Source: Clostridium aceticum (lineage in GTDB: Bacteria > Bacillota > Clostridia > Peptostreptococcales > Natronincolaceae). From it: a DNA stretch of 64,000 nucleotides. The translations under genes and the position numbers were made by a program. Of the stretch, positions 7,285-16,082 are shown piece after piece (the first letter of the stretch is position 1; the number at the start of each line of letters is the position of its first letter). Under the pieces are notes generated by a model. It searched no databases, was not told where the DNA came from, and saw nothing but the letters and a program-made list of their open reading frames with translations. The DNA lies in assembly GCF_001042715.1 (NCBI RefSeq), contig NZ_CP009687.1:1417418-1481417 (forward strand), written 5' to 3'.

Positions 7285-8916
7285 ATGGATAGATTAAATA
7301 TGTTAAAAAGCATAACAGCACTTGGACTAAGTGGCATACTACTGTTTGTATCCATCACTGTTTTTGAAACACATGCTACAGACTTATCAGAATTATCTCG
7401 GTTATTATTTGCAACGGAGTCGGAACTTTCTGCAGATTATGAAGCAATATTTAGTAAGGATGGCATCGTTGATATTCATGTAGAGGTTGGGGAAGAAGAC
7501 TGGGCTAGTATTCTTGCAGCACCAATGGAGGAGGAGTATAAAACTGCAAAGATAACAGTGGATGGAATTACTTTAGAAAATATAGGTTTTCGAACAAAGG
7601 GAAACTCCTCTTTAAAATCTGTTGCAAGAAGTGACTCTGAGCGTTATAGCTTCAAAATCAATATTAACAAATATGTTAAGACACAAACGCTTCTAGGGCT
7701 GGATGAATTTGTTGTAAACAACAACTTCTCAGATCCTTCTTATCTTAGAGAATATTTAAGCTATGAAGCTTTACGAGAACTTGGGGCGGATGTGCCTCTT
7801 ACTAACTTTGCAAATGTTTATATCAATGGTGAACTGTATGGTTTTTACCTTATGGTGGAATCTATTGAAGACAGCTTCTTAGTGAGAAGCTTCGGTGATG
7901 ATGGCGGCAGTTTATACAAAGCAGATCAAGGCAGTGATCTCAAGTATGTAGAAGGTAGTGACTACAATACTTTAGAATTAAAATCAGGAAAGGACAAAAG
8001 CAAAACAGATCTTAAAAACTTTATCAAGATTTTAAATGAGATGCCAGAAGGAGAAAAAGGAGATATTGAGAGTGTACTGGAGGTAGATAGTGTATTAAGG
8101 TATTTTGCAGTAAATACAGTTTTGGGTAATTACGATAGCTATCATGGCAATAAGTCACATAATTATTATTTATATGGTCAGGATGGAAAATTCACTATTT
8201 TACCATGGGACTATAATATGTCTATTGCAGGATTTGGTGGGGGTGACCTTACAACCATTCCAATTGATGAGCCTGTCATGAGGGAAGATATAAAAAATTT
8301 CCCCCTAATTAATAATCTATTGGCGGTAGAGGAGTACAAAGAAAAATATCATAAGTACCTAGAGGAACTCCTTGATTATTTGGAAGACTTTGAAGACAGA
8401 GTGACAAAGTTAGGGGATAAGATAAGAGCTTATGTTGAGGCAGATCCTACAAAATTTTATACCATGGAGCAATTTGAGGCGAGTATAACCTATTCTGAAA
8501 CCAACGAAAATATAACAATGCCTCCACAAAATATGAGAACAGAATTAGAAGGGGAAATGCAAAGACAGATACCTCCGGGAAATCGACCTGAAATGCTACA
8601 AGAATTTATGGATGGAAATATGCCTGAAAGGCTTCAAGGAGATCAAAAAGGAGATGGACCCGAAATATCACAGGAGTTTATGAATGGAGATGGGCCTGAA
8701 GGGGATCGGAAGAGAGAGCGACCTGAAATGCCACAGGGGGATATAAATGGAGATCGCCCAGAAAGACCACAAGGAGATATGCGGGGTGGTGGTATGATGG
8801 GCACTTCAACTTCTATTGTGAATTTTATAAGGGCTAGGGTGGAGAACGTCAAAAAGCAGCTAGCTGGTGAGCTTTCTACCATAGGGAATACAAGCATCAC
8901 CAAACCTAAGGATTAG
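7285..8916 (+). CDS. CotH-like kinase family protein, exported
   Basis: A 543-residue protein with an N-terminal signal segment (about residues 5-25) and a CotH kinase-like domain (about 40-370). CotH kinase features include RTKGNSS, TFANVYINGELYGFYLMVE-like spacing, YDSYHGNKSHNYYLY and PWDYN. The last 120 residues or so are low-complexity, repeating PE.(L/P)QG(D/E)-type units rich in Met, Pro, Gly and Asp. The ATG at 7285 has GGAGGG at a good distance; the upstream ATG at 7270 does not. CotH of Bacillus is a spore-coat protein kinase; here the link with VTC and DUF4956 suggests an envelope rather than a strictly coat role. A weak terminator follows. Confidence 0.85.
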   Translation: MDRLNMLKSITALGLSGILLFVSITVFETHATDLSELSRLLFATESELSADYEAIFSKDGIVDIHVEVGEEDWASILAAPMEEEYKTAKITVDGITLENIGFRTKGNSSLKSVARSDSERYSFKININKYVKTQTLLGLDEFVVNNNFSDPSYLREYLSYEALRELGADVPLTNFANVYINGELYGFYLMVESIEDSFLVRSFGDDGGSLYKADQGSDLKYVEGSDYNTLELKSGKDKSKTDLKNFIKILNEMPEGEKGDIESVLEVDSVLRYFAVNTVLGNYDSYHGNKSHNYYLYGQDGKFTILPWDYNMSIAGFGGGDLTTIPIDEPVMREDIKNFPLINNLLAVEEYKEKYHKYLEELLDYLEDFEDRVTKLGDKIRAYVEADPTKFYTMEQFEASITYSETNENITMPPQNMRTELEGEMQRQIPPGNRPEMLQEFMDGNMPERLQGDQKGDGPEISQEFMNGDGPEGDRKRERPEMPQGDINGDRPERPQGDMRGGGMMGTSTSIVNFIRARVENVKKQLAGELSTIGNTSITKPKD

Positions 8917-8998
8917 CAGGATAATTTCAATCATAGCATGTAGGATGTTATATTGTTAAAGCAATTGCCCTCATCGGATCAAATTAGAAATAAATAAT

Positions 8999-9050
8999 AA
9001 TCCCTTCAGAGGAAGATTGATTTATCAATCATAATCTGAAGGGATTTTAA
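8999..9050 (+). terminator. Terminator-like hairpin after the CotH gene
   Basis: AATCCCTTCAGA at 8999-9010 pairs perfectly with 9035-9046, and an inner GATTGA/TCAATC pair extends the stem. The following T-run is short (TTTTAACTT), so efficiency may be modest. Confidence 0.6.
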
Positions 9051-9110
9051 CTTATAGAAGGAACTAAAATAATCTTTGCAAAATTTTTTGAAAAATCTTA
9101 TATAAAAAGA

Positions 9111-9139
9111 TTGACAACATAATCACAGTATGATAAATT
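9111..9139 (+). promoter_or_regulatory. Promoter of the sulfur-assimilation island
   Basis: Consensus TTGACA at 9111-9116, a 17-bp spacer and TAAATT at 9134-9139, 64 bp before the carrier gene. No other clear promoter is visible before the end of the island, although internal ones are possible. Confidence 0.55.
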
Positions 9140-9156
9140 CTAAAAAAGAAAATCTG

Positions 9157-9174
9157 TATTTCCGATAGGAATAG
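9157..9174. promoter_or_regulatory. Candidate operator, TTCC-GATA-GGAA
   Basis: A short inverted repeat, TTCC at 9160-9163 and GGAA at 9168-9171 around GATA, lies just downstream of the expected transcription start. Position and form suit an Rrf2-type (CymR/IscR-like) sulfur regulator, but I cannot match it to a consensus with certainty. Confidence 0.3.
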
Positions 9175-9202
9175 TAAGAATTGATTTTTAAGGGGGCTTA
9201 TT

Positions 9203-9418
9203 ATGACAATTAAAATGAATGGTGAAGAAAAACAACTGGAAAAAGAAATGAATATATTGGAATTCTTAGCAGTTCAACAGGTAGAGATGCCGGAGATGGT
9301 TTCGGTAGAATTAAATGGAGAGATAATAGATCGGGATGATTTTGAAACTATTTTCATTAAAGAAAATGATGTGATAGAGCTTTTATACTTCATGGGGGGT
9401 GGGGGCTTTGGATTTTAA
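9203..9418 (+). CDS. ThiS/MoaD-like sulfur-carrier protein with C-terminal extension
   Basis: A 71-residue beta-grasp protein. The NILEFLAVQQV and VSVELNGEIIDRDDF segments and ENDVIELLYFMGGGGFGF end are those of ThiS. Active ThiS, MoaD and CysO end in Gly-Gly; this one ends GGGGFGF, so the di-glycine is masked by extra residues. A JAMM peptidase gene two positions downstream could expose it, as known for HcyD with HcyS in Wolinella. The gene starts after AAGGGGG and overlaps the E1-like gene by 20 bp. With sulfite reductase and cysteine synthase next door, a cysteine-forming thiocarboxylate carrier is more likely than a thiazole role; no other thiamine genes are present. Confidence 0.85.
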   Translation: MTIKMNGEEKQLEKEMNILEFLAVQQVEMPEMVSVELNGEIIDRDDFETIFIKENDVIELLYFMGGGGFGF

Positions 9419-10223
9419 TGATCATCAAATAGAAAGATATTCAAGACATATTATTTTATCAGAAGTAGGTGTTGAAGGACAGCAAAAACTGTTGGATGCG
9501 AAGGTACTTGTGATAGGAACTGGAGGTTTAGGGGCTCCCGCCGCTATGTTTTTAGCAGCAGCAGGGATCGGTACCATAGGTTTAGTAGATGCTGATCGAG
9601 TAGACCTATCCAACTTGCAAAGACAAATTATCCATCAAACAAAAGATGTTGGTAAATTAAAGGTGGTATCCGGCAAGGAAACGATTAATGAAATGAATCC
9701 AGATGTAAAGGTCATTACTTATGATACTTTTGTAAACACTTCAAACATCTTGGATATTATCAAAGACCAAGATTATGACTTTATCATTGATGGGACAGAT
9801 AACTTTGCTGCTAAATTTTTAATCAACGATGCCTGTGTCCTTGCCAAGAAGCCTTTTTCCCATGCTGGTATTATAAGGTTTCATGGACAGCTGACTACCT
9901 ATATTCCAGATAACAATACGCCTTGTTATCGATGTATATTTAAAGAACCACCGCCAGAGGGAGCTGTCCCTACCTGTAGTCAAGCAGGGGTGTTAGGGGT
10001 TATGGGAGGTGTGATTGGTACACTTCAGGCGACAGAAGCCATTAAATACATCTTAGGAATTGGGGAAAGTTTAGCTGGATATTTATTAACCTATGATGCC
10101 ATCACAATGGAATTTAGAAAAATAAAAATAAGACATAATGCTAAATGTGGGGTATGTGGTAGTGCACCTACAATAAAAGAATTGACAGATGCAGAATATA
10201 AACCTCCTGTTTGCGGAATATAA
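9399..10223 (+). CDS. ThiF/MoeB/HesA-family E1-like adenylyltransferase
   Basis: This 274-residue protein activates the C-terminal glycine of the neighbouring carrier by adenylation before sulfur transfer. The nucleotide-binding GTGGLGAPAAMFLAAAGIG loop, the LVDADRVDLSNLQRQIIH segment, the IDGTDNF motif and two CxxC pairs (CYRC and CGVC) for structural zinc are all present. A GTG at 9399 is the most upstream start; a TTG at 9408 would give the family-typical MDFNDHQIERYSRHI. Either one overlaps the carrier gene. It could act as MoeB or ThiF, but the context favours the carrier encoded at 9203. Confidence 0.9.
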   Translation: MGALDFNDHQIERYSRHIILSEVGVEGQQKLLDAKVLVIGTGGLGAPAAMFLAAAGIGTIGLVDADRVDLSNLQRQIIHQTKDVGKLKVVSGKETINEMNPDVKVITYDTFVNTSNILDIIKDQDYDFIIDGTDNFAAKFLINDACVLAKKPFSHAGIIRFHGQLTTYIPDNNTPCYRCIFKEPPPEGAVPTCSQAGVLGVMGGVIGTLQATEAIKYILGIGESLAGYLLTYDAITMEFRKIKIRHNAKCGVCGSAPTIKELTDAEYKPPVCGI

Positions 10224-10260
10224 ATTAATGGGTTTAAAGAGCTTAAAGAGGTGATAGCTA

Positions 10261-10674
10261 GTGATCATAAAAATATCAAAAGAAGATTATAACAAAATCA
10301 TAAAACAAGCAAAAGAAGAATTTCCATTAGAATGTTGTGGGCTACTGGCAGGTATAAAAACAGAGGATGAAATCTTCATAAAAAAAACTTATCCCCTTAC
10401 CAATATCGATCAAAGCAGTGAGCATTTTTCTATGGATCCGAAGGAACAGTTTGCTGCTGTAAAACAGATGAGGGCAGATGGATATGTTTTGGTGGGTAAC
10501 TATCATTCCCATCCCTATACACCCTCTAGACCATCAGAGGAGGATAAGCGATTGGCTTATGATGGCAATATGCTTTATGGCATACTGTCTTTAAAAGACC
10601 AACAACCGATACTTAATTTTTTTAGAATTATAGATAATCAATTGATAGAAAAGCTGGAATGGCTATTTGCCTAG
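10261..10674 (+). CDS. JAMM (M67) metallopeptidase, Mec/HcyD-like
   Basis: A 137-residue single-domain JAMM protease. The zinc motif HxHx7Sx2D is complete: His82, His84, Ser92 and Asp95, with the upstream catalytic Glu24 in FPLECCG. Relatives remove residues from sulfur-carrier proteins: Mec+ releases cysteine from CysO, and HcyD trims HcyS. Here it probably processes the carrier at 9203, either maturing its GGGGFGF end or releasing newly made cysteine. The GTG start has an AGAGGTG site upstream. It lies 37 bp after the E1-like gene and 19 bp before the sulfite reductase. Confidence 0.88.
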   Translation: MIIKISKEDYNKIIKQAKEEFPLECCGLLAGIKTEDEIFIKKTYPLTNIDQSSEHFSMDPKEQFAAVKQMRADGYVLVGNYHSHPYTPSRPSEEDKRLAYDGNMLYGILSLKDQQPILNFFRIIDNQLIEKLEWLFA

Positions 10675-10693
10675 ACTATTATAAGGGGGAAAT

Positions 10694-13000
10694 ATGATGA
10701 TCAAGATACCTCAGCAGGTTATTGAGGAAGAAAAAAGTTATAGAGATAAAGTAGAAGATTTGAAAAAAGGTATTATTGAGGCAGAGAGGTTTAAACCCTA
10801 CAGAGTTTCTATGGGAATATATGAACAAAGGGACAATGATACTTATATGATTAGAACCAGAATTCCGTCGGGCGTAGTTAGTTTAAAACAACTAAGAAAA
10901 ATCAGTGAACTGGCGAAGAAACATGCACATGGCTATATCCATTTTACAACGAGGCAAGATATTCAATTTCATAAGGTTACACTGGATGATACGGTAGACA
11001 TCATGGAGGGACTTTTAGAAGTAGACATCGTTACAAGAGGTACAGGTGGAAATACTGCAAGGAATGTAGGTGCATCTCCCTTGTCTGGTGTGTCCCAAGA
11101 AGATGTATTTGACGTGACACCTTATGCTCTAGCCACAACCGAATATGCCCTTAAAGATCCTACCATGCTGAATCTACCTAGGAAATATAAGATGGCTTAT
11201 TCCAGTTCTCCAGAGGATACGGGAAATGCAACCATTGCTGACTTAGGCTTTGTTGCAAAAATAGAAGACGGAGAAAAAGGCTTCGAGGTATACGGTGCTG
11301 GGGGATTGGGAGGCAGTCCTAATGTGGCTATTAAGCTAGAAGATTTCATTCCTGCTTCAGAAGTGCTGTATCATGTTCAAGCCATGAAGGAGTTGTTTGA
11401 AAATGAAGGAGACAGAAGCAACAAGCATAAGGCTCGTATAAGATATATACTACAACGCTTAGGTGAAGAAGGCTTTAAAGCCAAATATCAAGAGATTTTA
11501 CAAAAAGTTAAAGAAGAGAAGCCGCTGGAGGTCTTTTTTAAGGAAGAAATTCCGACTAAACAGATAGGTAAACCCAATGATATTTCACATCCTCTTGTAA
11601 CACAGCAAAAGGACGAAGGACATTACGCTTTATATGTGCATGCTGAAAATGGCAATCTAGAGGTTGAAAATCTTGACAAAGTGATTGATTTTATAGATGC
11701 CCTAGAATATCAAGCTTCTATAAGATTAACCAGTACCCAGGGATTTTTTGTAAGGGATTTGATAGGAAATGATATAAAAAAGTTACTGGAAATCGTAAGC
11801 AGCTTTACTTCTCCATTTGATATTGATAATTCAGTTGCATGTGCTGGTGCTGCCACCTGTAAACTGGGTTTATGTTTATCACAAAACCTTTTATCCGCTA
11901 TAAAAGATAGATTTTCAAAGGTAGATGAGACCATAAAAACACAGCTTCCAAGAATTTTTATTTCTGGTTGCCAAAACTCTTGTGGGCAACATCAAAAAGG
12001 AGAAGTTGGTTTATATGGTAAAGCCAAAAGGGTAGCTGACGGATTAGTACCTATGTACGCTGTGTTGTTTGGGGGAGCTGTAGGTGTAGGTAAGGCTGTT
12101 TTAGGTAAGGACTATGGCATGATTCCAGCCCAAAAGATCCCAGACTTTTTATATGAGTTAGCTAACCTCAAAAAAGAGAGTGGGATAACAGAGGTTACAG
12201 CCTTTGTAAAAAAAGAAAAAGAGGCAGTAGTTAAACTGATAGACAGTTTTTCCAGCATAGAGTCTGAAACCGAGAATCCTAAGCTATATTATGATTTTGG
12301 TTCAGAGGAAAAGTTTTCTCTTAAAGGCAGAGGGCCGGGAGAATGTAGCGCAGGTGTGTTAGATGTTATTCAACTGGACATTTCCAACGCCGAGAGCTAT
12401 ATCAGTGACTTTGAAAAGACAAAGGAATCCATCAAACTATATCATGCCAGCGTGTCAGCAGCAAGGGCACTCCTAATACTGAAGGGTGTAGATACGACAA
12501 AGGATAGATTGATTCTTAAAGAATTTTCCACTCATTTTATAGATACAGGTTATGTAAAAGAAAGTATAAAAAAGCTGATAGAGAACCTTTTAGATTATAA
12601 ACTTGGAGATTTAGACAGCTTAGAAAAAAATTATGAAGAAGTAAAATACCTGCTTCACAGGGTGAGCCAGATGCATGCATCCTTAAATCCAAAGTTAGAA
12701 ATTACATTGGCTAAAGAGCAGGAAACAGAAGGTGCAGAAGATGCAGAGGGAGTAGTGGCGTTAACGACGGATACTTCATTAAAGATCGTGGACTTAAAGG
12801 GTGTAAAGTGCCCCATCAATTTTGTTAAGGCAAAGGTAGAAATAGCGAAAATTTCATCCAACGAGACCATAGGCTTTTATTTAGACAATGGAGACCCTAT
12901 AGCAAATGTTCCTAGAAGTCTTGCTGAAGAAGGGCATGAAATTATAAAAATAGATGATAAGTATGAGGGATATAACTTGCTTATTGTCAAGAAAAAATAG
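10694..13000 (+). CDS. Siroheme [4Fe-4S] sulfite reductase fused to a TusA-like domain
   Basis: A 768-residue fusion. Residues about 30-500 form a nitrite/sulfite reductase module with ferredoxin-like half domains. The [4Fe-4S]-siroheme cysteines are visible as Cys383, Cys389, Cys426 and Cys430 (CAGAATC and CQNSC). A helical middle region (about 530-680) follows a [10 protein letters not shown] motif. The C-terminal 70 residues or so are a TusA/SirA-like domain with the sulfur-carrying Cys706 (KGVKCPINF). It reduces sulfite to sulfide with ferredoxin-type electrons, and the fused TusA could receive the sulfur and pass it to the carrier protein. Alternatives are a nitrite reductase, but the sulfur neighbours argue strongly against that. 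Confidence 0.87.
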   Translation: MMIKIPQQVIEEEKSYRDKVEDLKKGIIEAERFKPYRVSMGIYEQRDNDTYMIRTRIPSGVVSLKQLRKISELAKKHAHGYIHFTTRQDIQFHKVTLDDTVDIMEGLLEVDIVTRGTGGNTARNVGASPLSGVSQEDVFDVTPYALATTEYALKDPTMLNLPRKYKMAYSSSPEDTGNATIADLGFVAKIEDGEKGFEVYGAGGLGGSPNVAIKLEDFIPASEVLYHVQAMKELFENEGDRSNKHKARIRYILQRLGEEGFKAKYQEILQKVKEEKPLEVFFKEEIPTKQIGKPNDISHPLVTQQKDEGHYALYVHAENGNLEVENLDKVIDFIDALEYQASIRLTSTQGFFVRDLIGNDIKKLLEIVSSFTSPFDIDNSVACAGAATCKLGLCLSQNLLSAIKDRFSKVDETIKTQLPRIFISGCQNSCGQHQKGEVGLYGKAKRVADGLVPMYAVLFGGAVGVGKAVLGKDYGMIPAQKIPDFLYELANLKKESGITEVTAFVKKEKEAVVKLIDSFSSIESETENPKLYYDFGSEEKFSLKGRGPGECSAGVLDVIQLDISNAESYISDFEKTKESIKLYHASVSAARALLILKGVDTTKDRLILKEFSTHFIDTGYVKESIKKLIENLLDYKLGDLDSLEKNYEEVKYLLHRVSQMHASLNPKLEITLAKEQETEGAEDAEGVVALTTDTSLKIVDLKGVKCPINFVKAKVEIAKISSNETIGFYLDNGDPIANVPRSLAEEGHEIIKIDDKYEGYNLLIVKKK

Positions 13001-13013
13001 AGGGGACTTAGAA

Positions 13014-13928
13014 ATGCTTTATGATAATATTCTTCAAACCATAGGAAATACACCTACAGTAAAATTGAACAATATGGCAGTAGATGGTGATGCAGAGGTT
13101 TATTTAAAGTTAGAAATGTTTAACCCTGGAGGCTCTGTCAAGGATAGAATCGCTTTGAATATGATTGAAGATGCTGAGGAAAAAGGTCTAATTAAGCCAG
13201 GAGATACCATCGTAGAACCCACCAGTGGTAATACAGGCATAGGTCTGGCAATTACAGCCGCCACCAAAGGCTATCATTTGATTCTCACAATGCCAGAATC
13301 TATGTCATTGGAAAGAAGAAAATTACTAAAGGCATATGGAGCAGAAATTATATTAACAAAAGCACCCTTAGGTATGAAGGGTGCTATCGAAAAAGCCATG
13401 GAATTGGTGGAAGAAAAAGGTTATCTTATGCTGCAACAGTTTGAAAATCTAGCCAACCCAGAGGCCCATAGAAAAACAACTTCCCAGGAAATATTGAAGG
13501 ACTTTGGCAAGAACCTGCATGCATTTGTAGCAGGAATCGGTACAGGTGGAACCATCACAGGCGTAGGAGAAATACTTAAGAAGAATATAGAGGGTTTAAG
13601 AATTGTAGGTGTTGAGCCTGAGGATTCAGCTGTATTATCAGGCAGACAGCCGGGACCCCATATGATTCAAGGGATTGGTGCAGGATTCATCCCAAAAACC
13701 TTAAATGTGAAGGTCTATGATGAAATCATAAAAGTCAGCAACCAAGCAGCATTTGAAACTGCTAGAAGCCTTAGTAAAAAAGAAGGTATTTTGGCGGGTA
13801 TTTCCGCAGGGGCTAACCTTTATGCTGCCCTTCAGGTAGCCAGAGAATTGGGTAAGGGTAAAAAAGTATTAACGGTCATTCCCGATACTGGAGAACGGTA
13901 TCTTTCTACCACTTTATTTAATGATTAA
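13014..13928 (+). CDS. cysK: Cysteine synthase (O-acetylserine sulfhydrylase)
   Basis: A 304-residue PLP enzyme of the CysK/CysM family. The PLP lysine is Lys43 in NPGGSVKDR; the substrate loop [12 protein letters not shown], the phosphate loop [10 protein letters not shown] and the ISAGAN segment are intact. It condenses O-acetylserine with sulfide, or with a carrier thiocarboxylate if it acts like mycobacterial CysM. The ATG at 13014 follows AGGGGAC and gives the canonical [14 protein letters not shown] start; the longer frame overlapping sulfite reductase is not needed. No serine acetyltransferase gene is visible in the window. Confidence 0.93.
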   Translation: MLYDNILQTIGNTPTVKLNNMAVDGDAEVYLKLEMFNPGGSVKDRIALNMIEDAEEKGLIKPGDTIVEPTSGNTGIGLAITAATKGYHLILTMPESMSLERRKLLKAYGAEIILTKAPLGMKGAIEKAMELVEEKGYLMLQQFENLANPEAHRKTTSQEILKDFGKNLHAFVAGIGTGGTITGVGEILKKNIEGLRIVGVEPEDSAVLSGRQPGPHMIQGIGAGFIPKTLNVKVYDEIIKVSNQAAFETARSLSKKEGILAGISAGANLYAALQVARELGKGKKVLTVIPDTGERYLSTTLFND

Positions 13929-13991
13929 AGAAGATGAAATAAAGCTTCAAATAAAACTGATTTATGGGTTGTTAAGGCGAGGAGGATGAGT

Positions 13992-14618
13992 ATGCACCCA
14001 ATACATGTAATAGAAAATACTTCTATAGAAACCATACTGACTTTTATTGAGGAGGAGATTACAAAATATCAAACAAAATATGCAGTCCTATCCTTTGAAG
14101 AAAATATAGGAAACGCCAGTGGAAAAAGGATTGTTGAAGTGATAAAAAAGCATTTTGATATCTTTGTAATTTTAAAATCAGCTATTCCTGACCATCAACG
14201 ACATATAGAAGAGTATTTCTCTTATGGGGTGCATGGTATCTATTTTGATGATCATCCAAATCATTACTCCAAAGAAAATATTGAGATCATGACTTTCGCC
14301 ACTGAATTATTTCCTCGAGGGTGGGTTTTTGCAAATACACGAAATAGTGAAGAGATGATAGAAGAACTATTGGGGTTAAATATTCTACCTATACTAATGA
14401 AAGAAGATGCCAAATTAGTGAACTTTATTAAATCCCACGAGAAATTTAATAAGATTTCTCGGAACTCAATAAAATCAGTGCCTTTGCTAGATCAAGAGCA
14501 GACTGAATATTCTCTAACGGATAAAATAAAAATGAAGATGCTTTTAGAAACCTTCAATTTAAGGCAAAAGCTTATGATTAAAAGTATAGATGCGTCTTTT
14601 AATTCCAGTGGATTGTAG
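13992..14618 (+). CDS. Unknown protein between cysK and the anion transporter
   Basis: A 208-residue cytoplasmic protein with no cysteine, no signal peptide and no transmembrane segment. An ATG at 13986 abuts the GGAGG, so the ATG at 13992 is preferred. The order of predicted strands and helices (AVLSFEENIG, FDIFVILKSAIPD, GVHGIYFDDHP, ELFPRGWVFANTRN, LGLNILPILM) recalls an alpha/beta barrel. The last two pieces resemble C-terminal parts of some radical-SAM enzymes, but a CxxxCxxC motif is absent. Its place inside the sulfate island, 12 bp before the transporter, suggests a sulfur-linked role. I do not recognise the family. Confidence 0.8.
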   Translation: MHPIHVIENTSIETILTFIEEEITKYQTKYAVLSFEENIGNASGKRIVEVIKKHFDIFVILKSAIPDHQRHIEEYFSYGVHGIYFDDHPNHYSKENIEIMTFATELFPRGWVFANTRNSEEMIEELLGLNILPILMKEDAKLVNFIKSHEKFNKISRNSIKSVPLLDQEQTEYSLTDKIKMKMLLETFNLRQKLMIKSIDASFNSSGL

Positions 14619-14630
14619 GAGGATGTATTG

Positions 14631-16073
14631 GTGAAGACCACAACAAAAAGTAACTTTTATATAGATAGAAGACCGTTAATCACACTATTTTTAATAGAAT
14701 ATAAAAATGCAATTTTATTGTTGTTTGCCTTTATTGTGTTTTTTACGTTTATTTCAAATCCTAATATTCCCGAAGATATGTCTATCCAAGCATATCAGGC
14801 ATTGATTATATTTTTGCTTGCAAACTTTTTATGGATAACCAATGTAATTCCCCTTGCTATTACGAGCCTTATGGTGATGGGTCTTTTAGCTACATTTAAT
14901 GTGTTGCCCAATGAACAAATATATTCTTTCTTTGGCAATAAGGCTTTGTTTTTTATTATAGGTGCCTTTATCATATCAGCGGGAATTTCTACTTCTGGGT
15001 TAAATAAAAGAATTGCCTACTACTTTTTATCGAGGTTTGGAGATCAACCCCATAGGCTAACCCTTTCAATTTTTCTACTGTCTGGTTTTTTAGCCCATGT
15101 TATGCCGGCACATGCGGTGGCAGCTATGCTTTTTCCTATATTGATGTCTATAAGTAAAAAATTAGAGTTAGACAGTAACTCCATATTAGGAAAATATATG
15201 TTTTTTGCATTGGCTTGGGGCAGTGTCTTAGGCGGTGTTGTAACCTTTTTAGGTGGTGCAAGGAATCCTTTAGCAATAGGGATTTTAGAGGAAGCTACGG
15301 GAGAGACGATAGGTTTTTTAGAATGGATGATTGCGGTAGCACCACCTATCTATTTAATTATGATGATGGTTTCTATCTATCTTATAAAACAAGTAAGTGC
15401 CTCAACAAGGGATACAGAAATTTTAAAGGATTTTTTCTCAGAGACTGGAGAAAGAATGAGCAAAATCCAGCTTAAAGAGATCAAAGCACTAATCATATTA
15501 GTAGGGACAATTTATATGTGGATTTTTCAAAGTAAAAGATTTGAAATCGCTAATATAGCCCTCATTAGTGCAGCCTTATTCTTTGTGCTTAATGTTATTG
15601 ATTGGGAGGATGCAAAAAAAGAAATCAATTGGGGTGCGATTTTTATGTATGGCGGGGCAATCGCCTTAGGAAAAGCACTGGAGGAAACAGGATTGCTAGA
15701 GTATATCAATCAAAATTATATTTCCACGATGAATTTTTCTACTTTAGGGTTTATACTGGTGGTCTTTTCAATAAGTGTCTTTCTTACTGAAGGGGTTTCC
15801 AATGCGGCGGTGGTGGTCATCTTACTTCCGGTAGTGATAAAAACAACAACAGCCCTAGGTCTTCCTGCTACTTTAGCTGTATATTTAGTGGCAGTACCTT
15901 CAGGATTAGCCTTTATGTTCCCTATGAGTTCACCGCCTAATGCCATAGCATTTTCTTCTGGATACATAAAATCCAGTGATACCCTTAAAATAGGTTTTGC
16001 TCTAAATATTTTATCTATAGCAGTGGTTACTGTATTTGCTTTAACCTACTGGCGTATAATTGGAGTCTATTAG
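14631..16073 (+). CDS. DASS/SLC13-family anion transporter, probable sulfate importer
   Basis: About 480 residues with 11 or more hydrophobic segments, of the divalent anion:sodium symporter family (ArsB/NhaD superfamily). The TEGVSNAAVVVILLP and SSPPNAIAFSSGYI motifs near the C-terminus match the SLC13 signature, with the paired sodium-binding hairpins. A GTG at 14631 is 8 bp from AGGAGG; a TTG at 14628 is 5 bp away, so either could be used. Family substrates include sulfate, phosphate and dicarboxylates. The APS kinase, APS reductase and CysDN genes on the same strand point to sulfate. Confidence 0.85.
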   Translation: MKTTTKSNFYIDRRPLITLFLIEYKNAILLLFAFIVFFTFISNPNIPEDMSIQAYQALIIFLLANFLWITNVIPLAITSLMVMGLLATFNVLPNEQIYSFFGNKALFFIIGAFIISAGISTSGLNKRIAYYFLSRFGDQPHRLTLSIFLLSGFLAHVMPAHAVAAMLFPILMSISKKLELDSNSILGKYMFFALAWGSVLGGVVTFLGGARNPLAIGILEEATGETIGFLEWMIAVAPPIYLIMMMVSIYLIKQVSASTRDTEILKDFFSETGERMSKIQLKEIKALIILVGTIYMWIFQSKRFEIANIALISAALFFVLNVIDWEDAKKEINWGAIFMYGGAIALGKALEETGLLEYINQNYISTMNFSTLGFILVVFSISVFLTEGVSNAAVVVILLPVVIKTTTALGLPATLAVYLVAVPSGLAFMFPMSSPPNAIAFSSGYIKSSDTLKIGFALNILSIAVVTVFALTYWRIIGVY

Positions 16074-16082
16074 GAGGTTACA

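Noticed and set aside
8643-8903. Minus-strand frame with repeats opposite the CotH tail
   Set aside because: Its repeats mirror the low-complexity tail of the + gene; no start signal is present.
9203-9418. Thiamine biosynthesis reading of the ThiS-like gene
   Set aside because: No thiG, thiH, thiC or thiE lies nearby, and no TPP riboswitch is visible upstream; the neighbours are all sulfur-assimilation genes.
12954-13013. Longer N-terminus for cysteine synthase, overlapping sulfite reductase
   Set aside because: ATG 13014 with AGGGGAC upstream gives the family-typical [14 protein letters not shown] start; the extension is just the other frame of the preceding gene.
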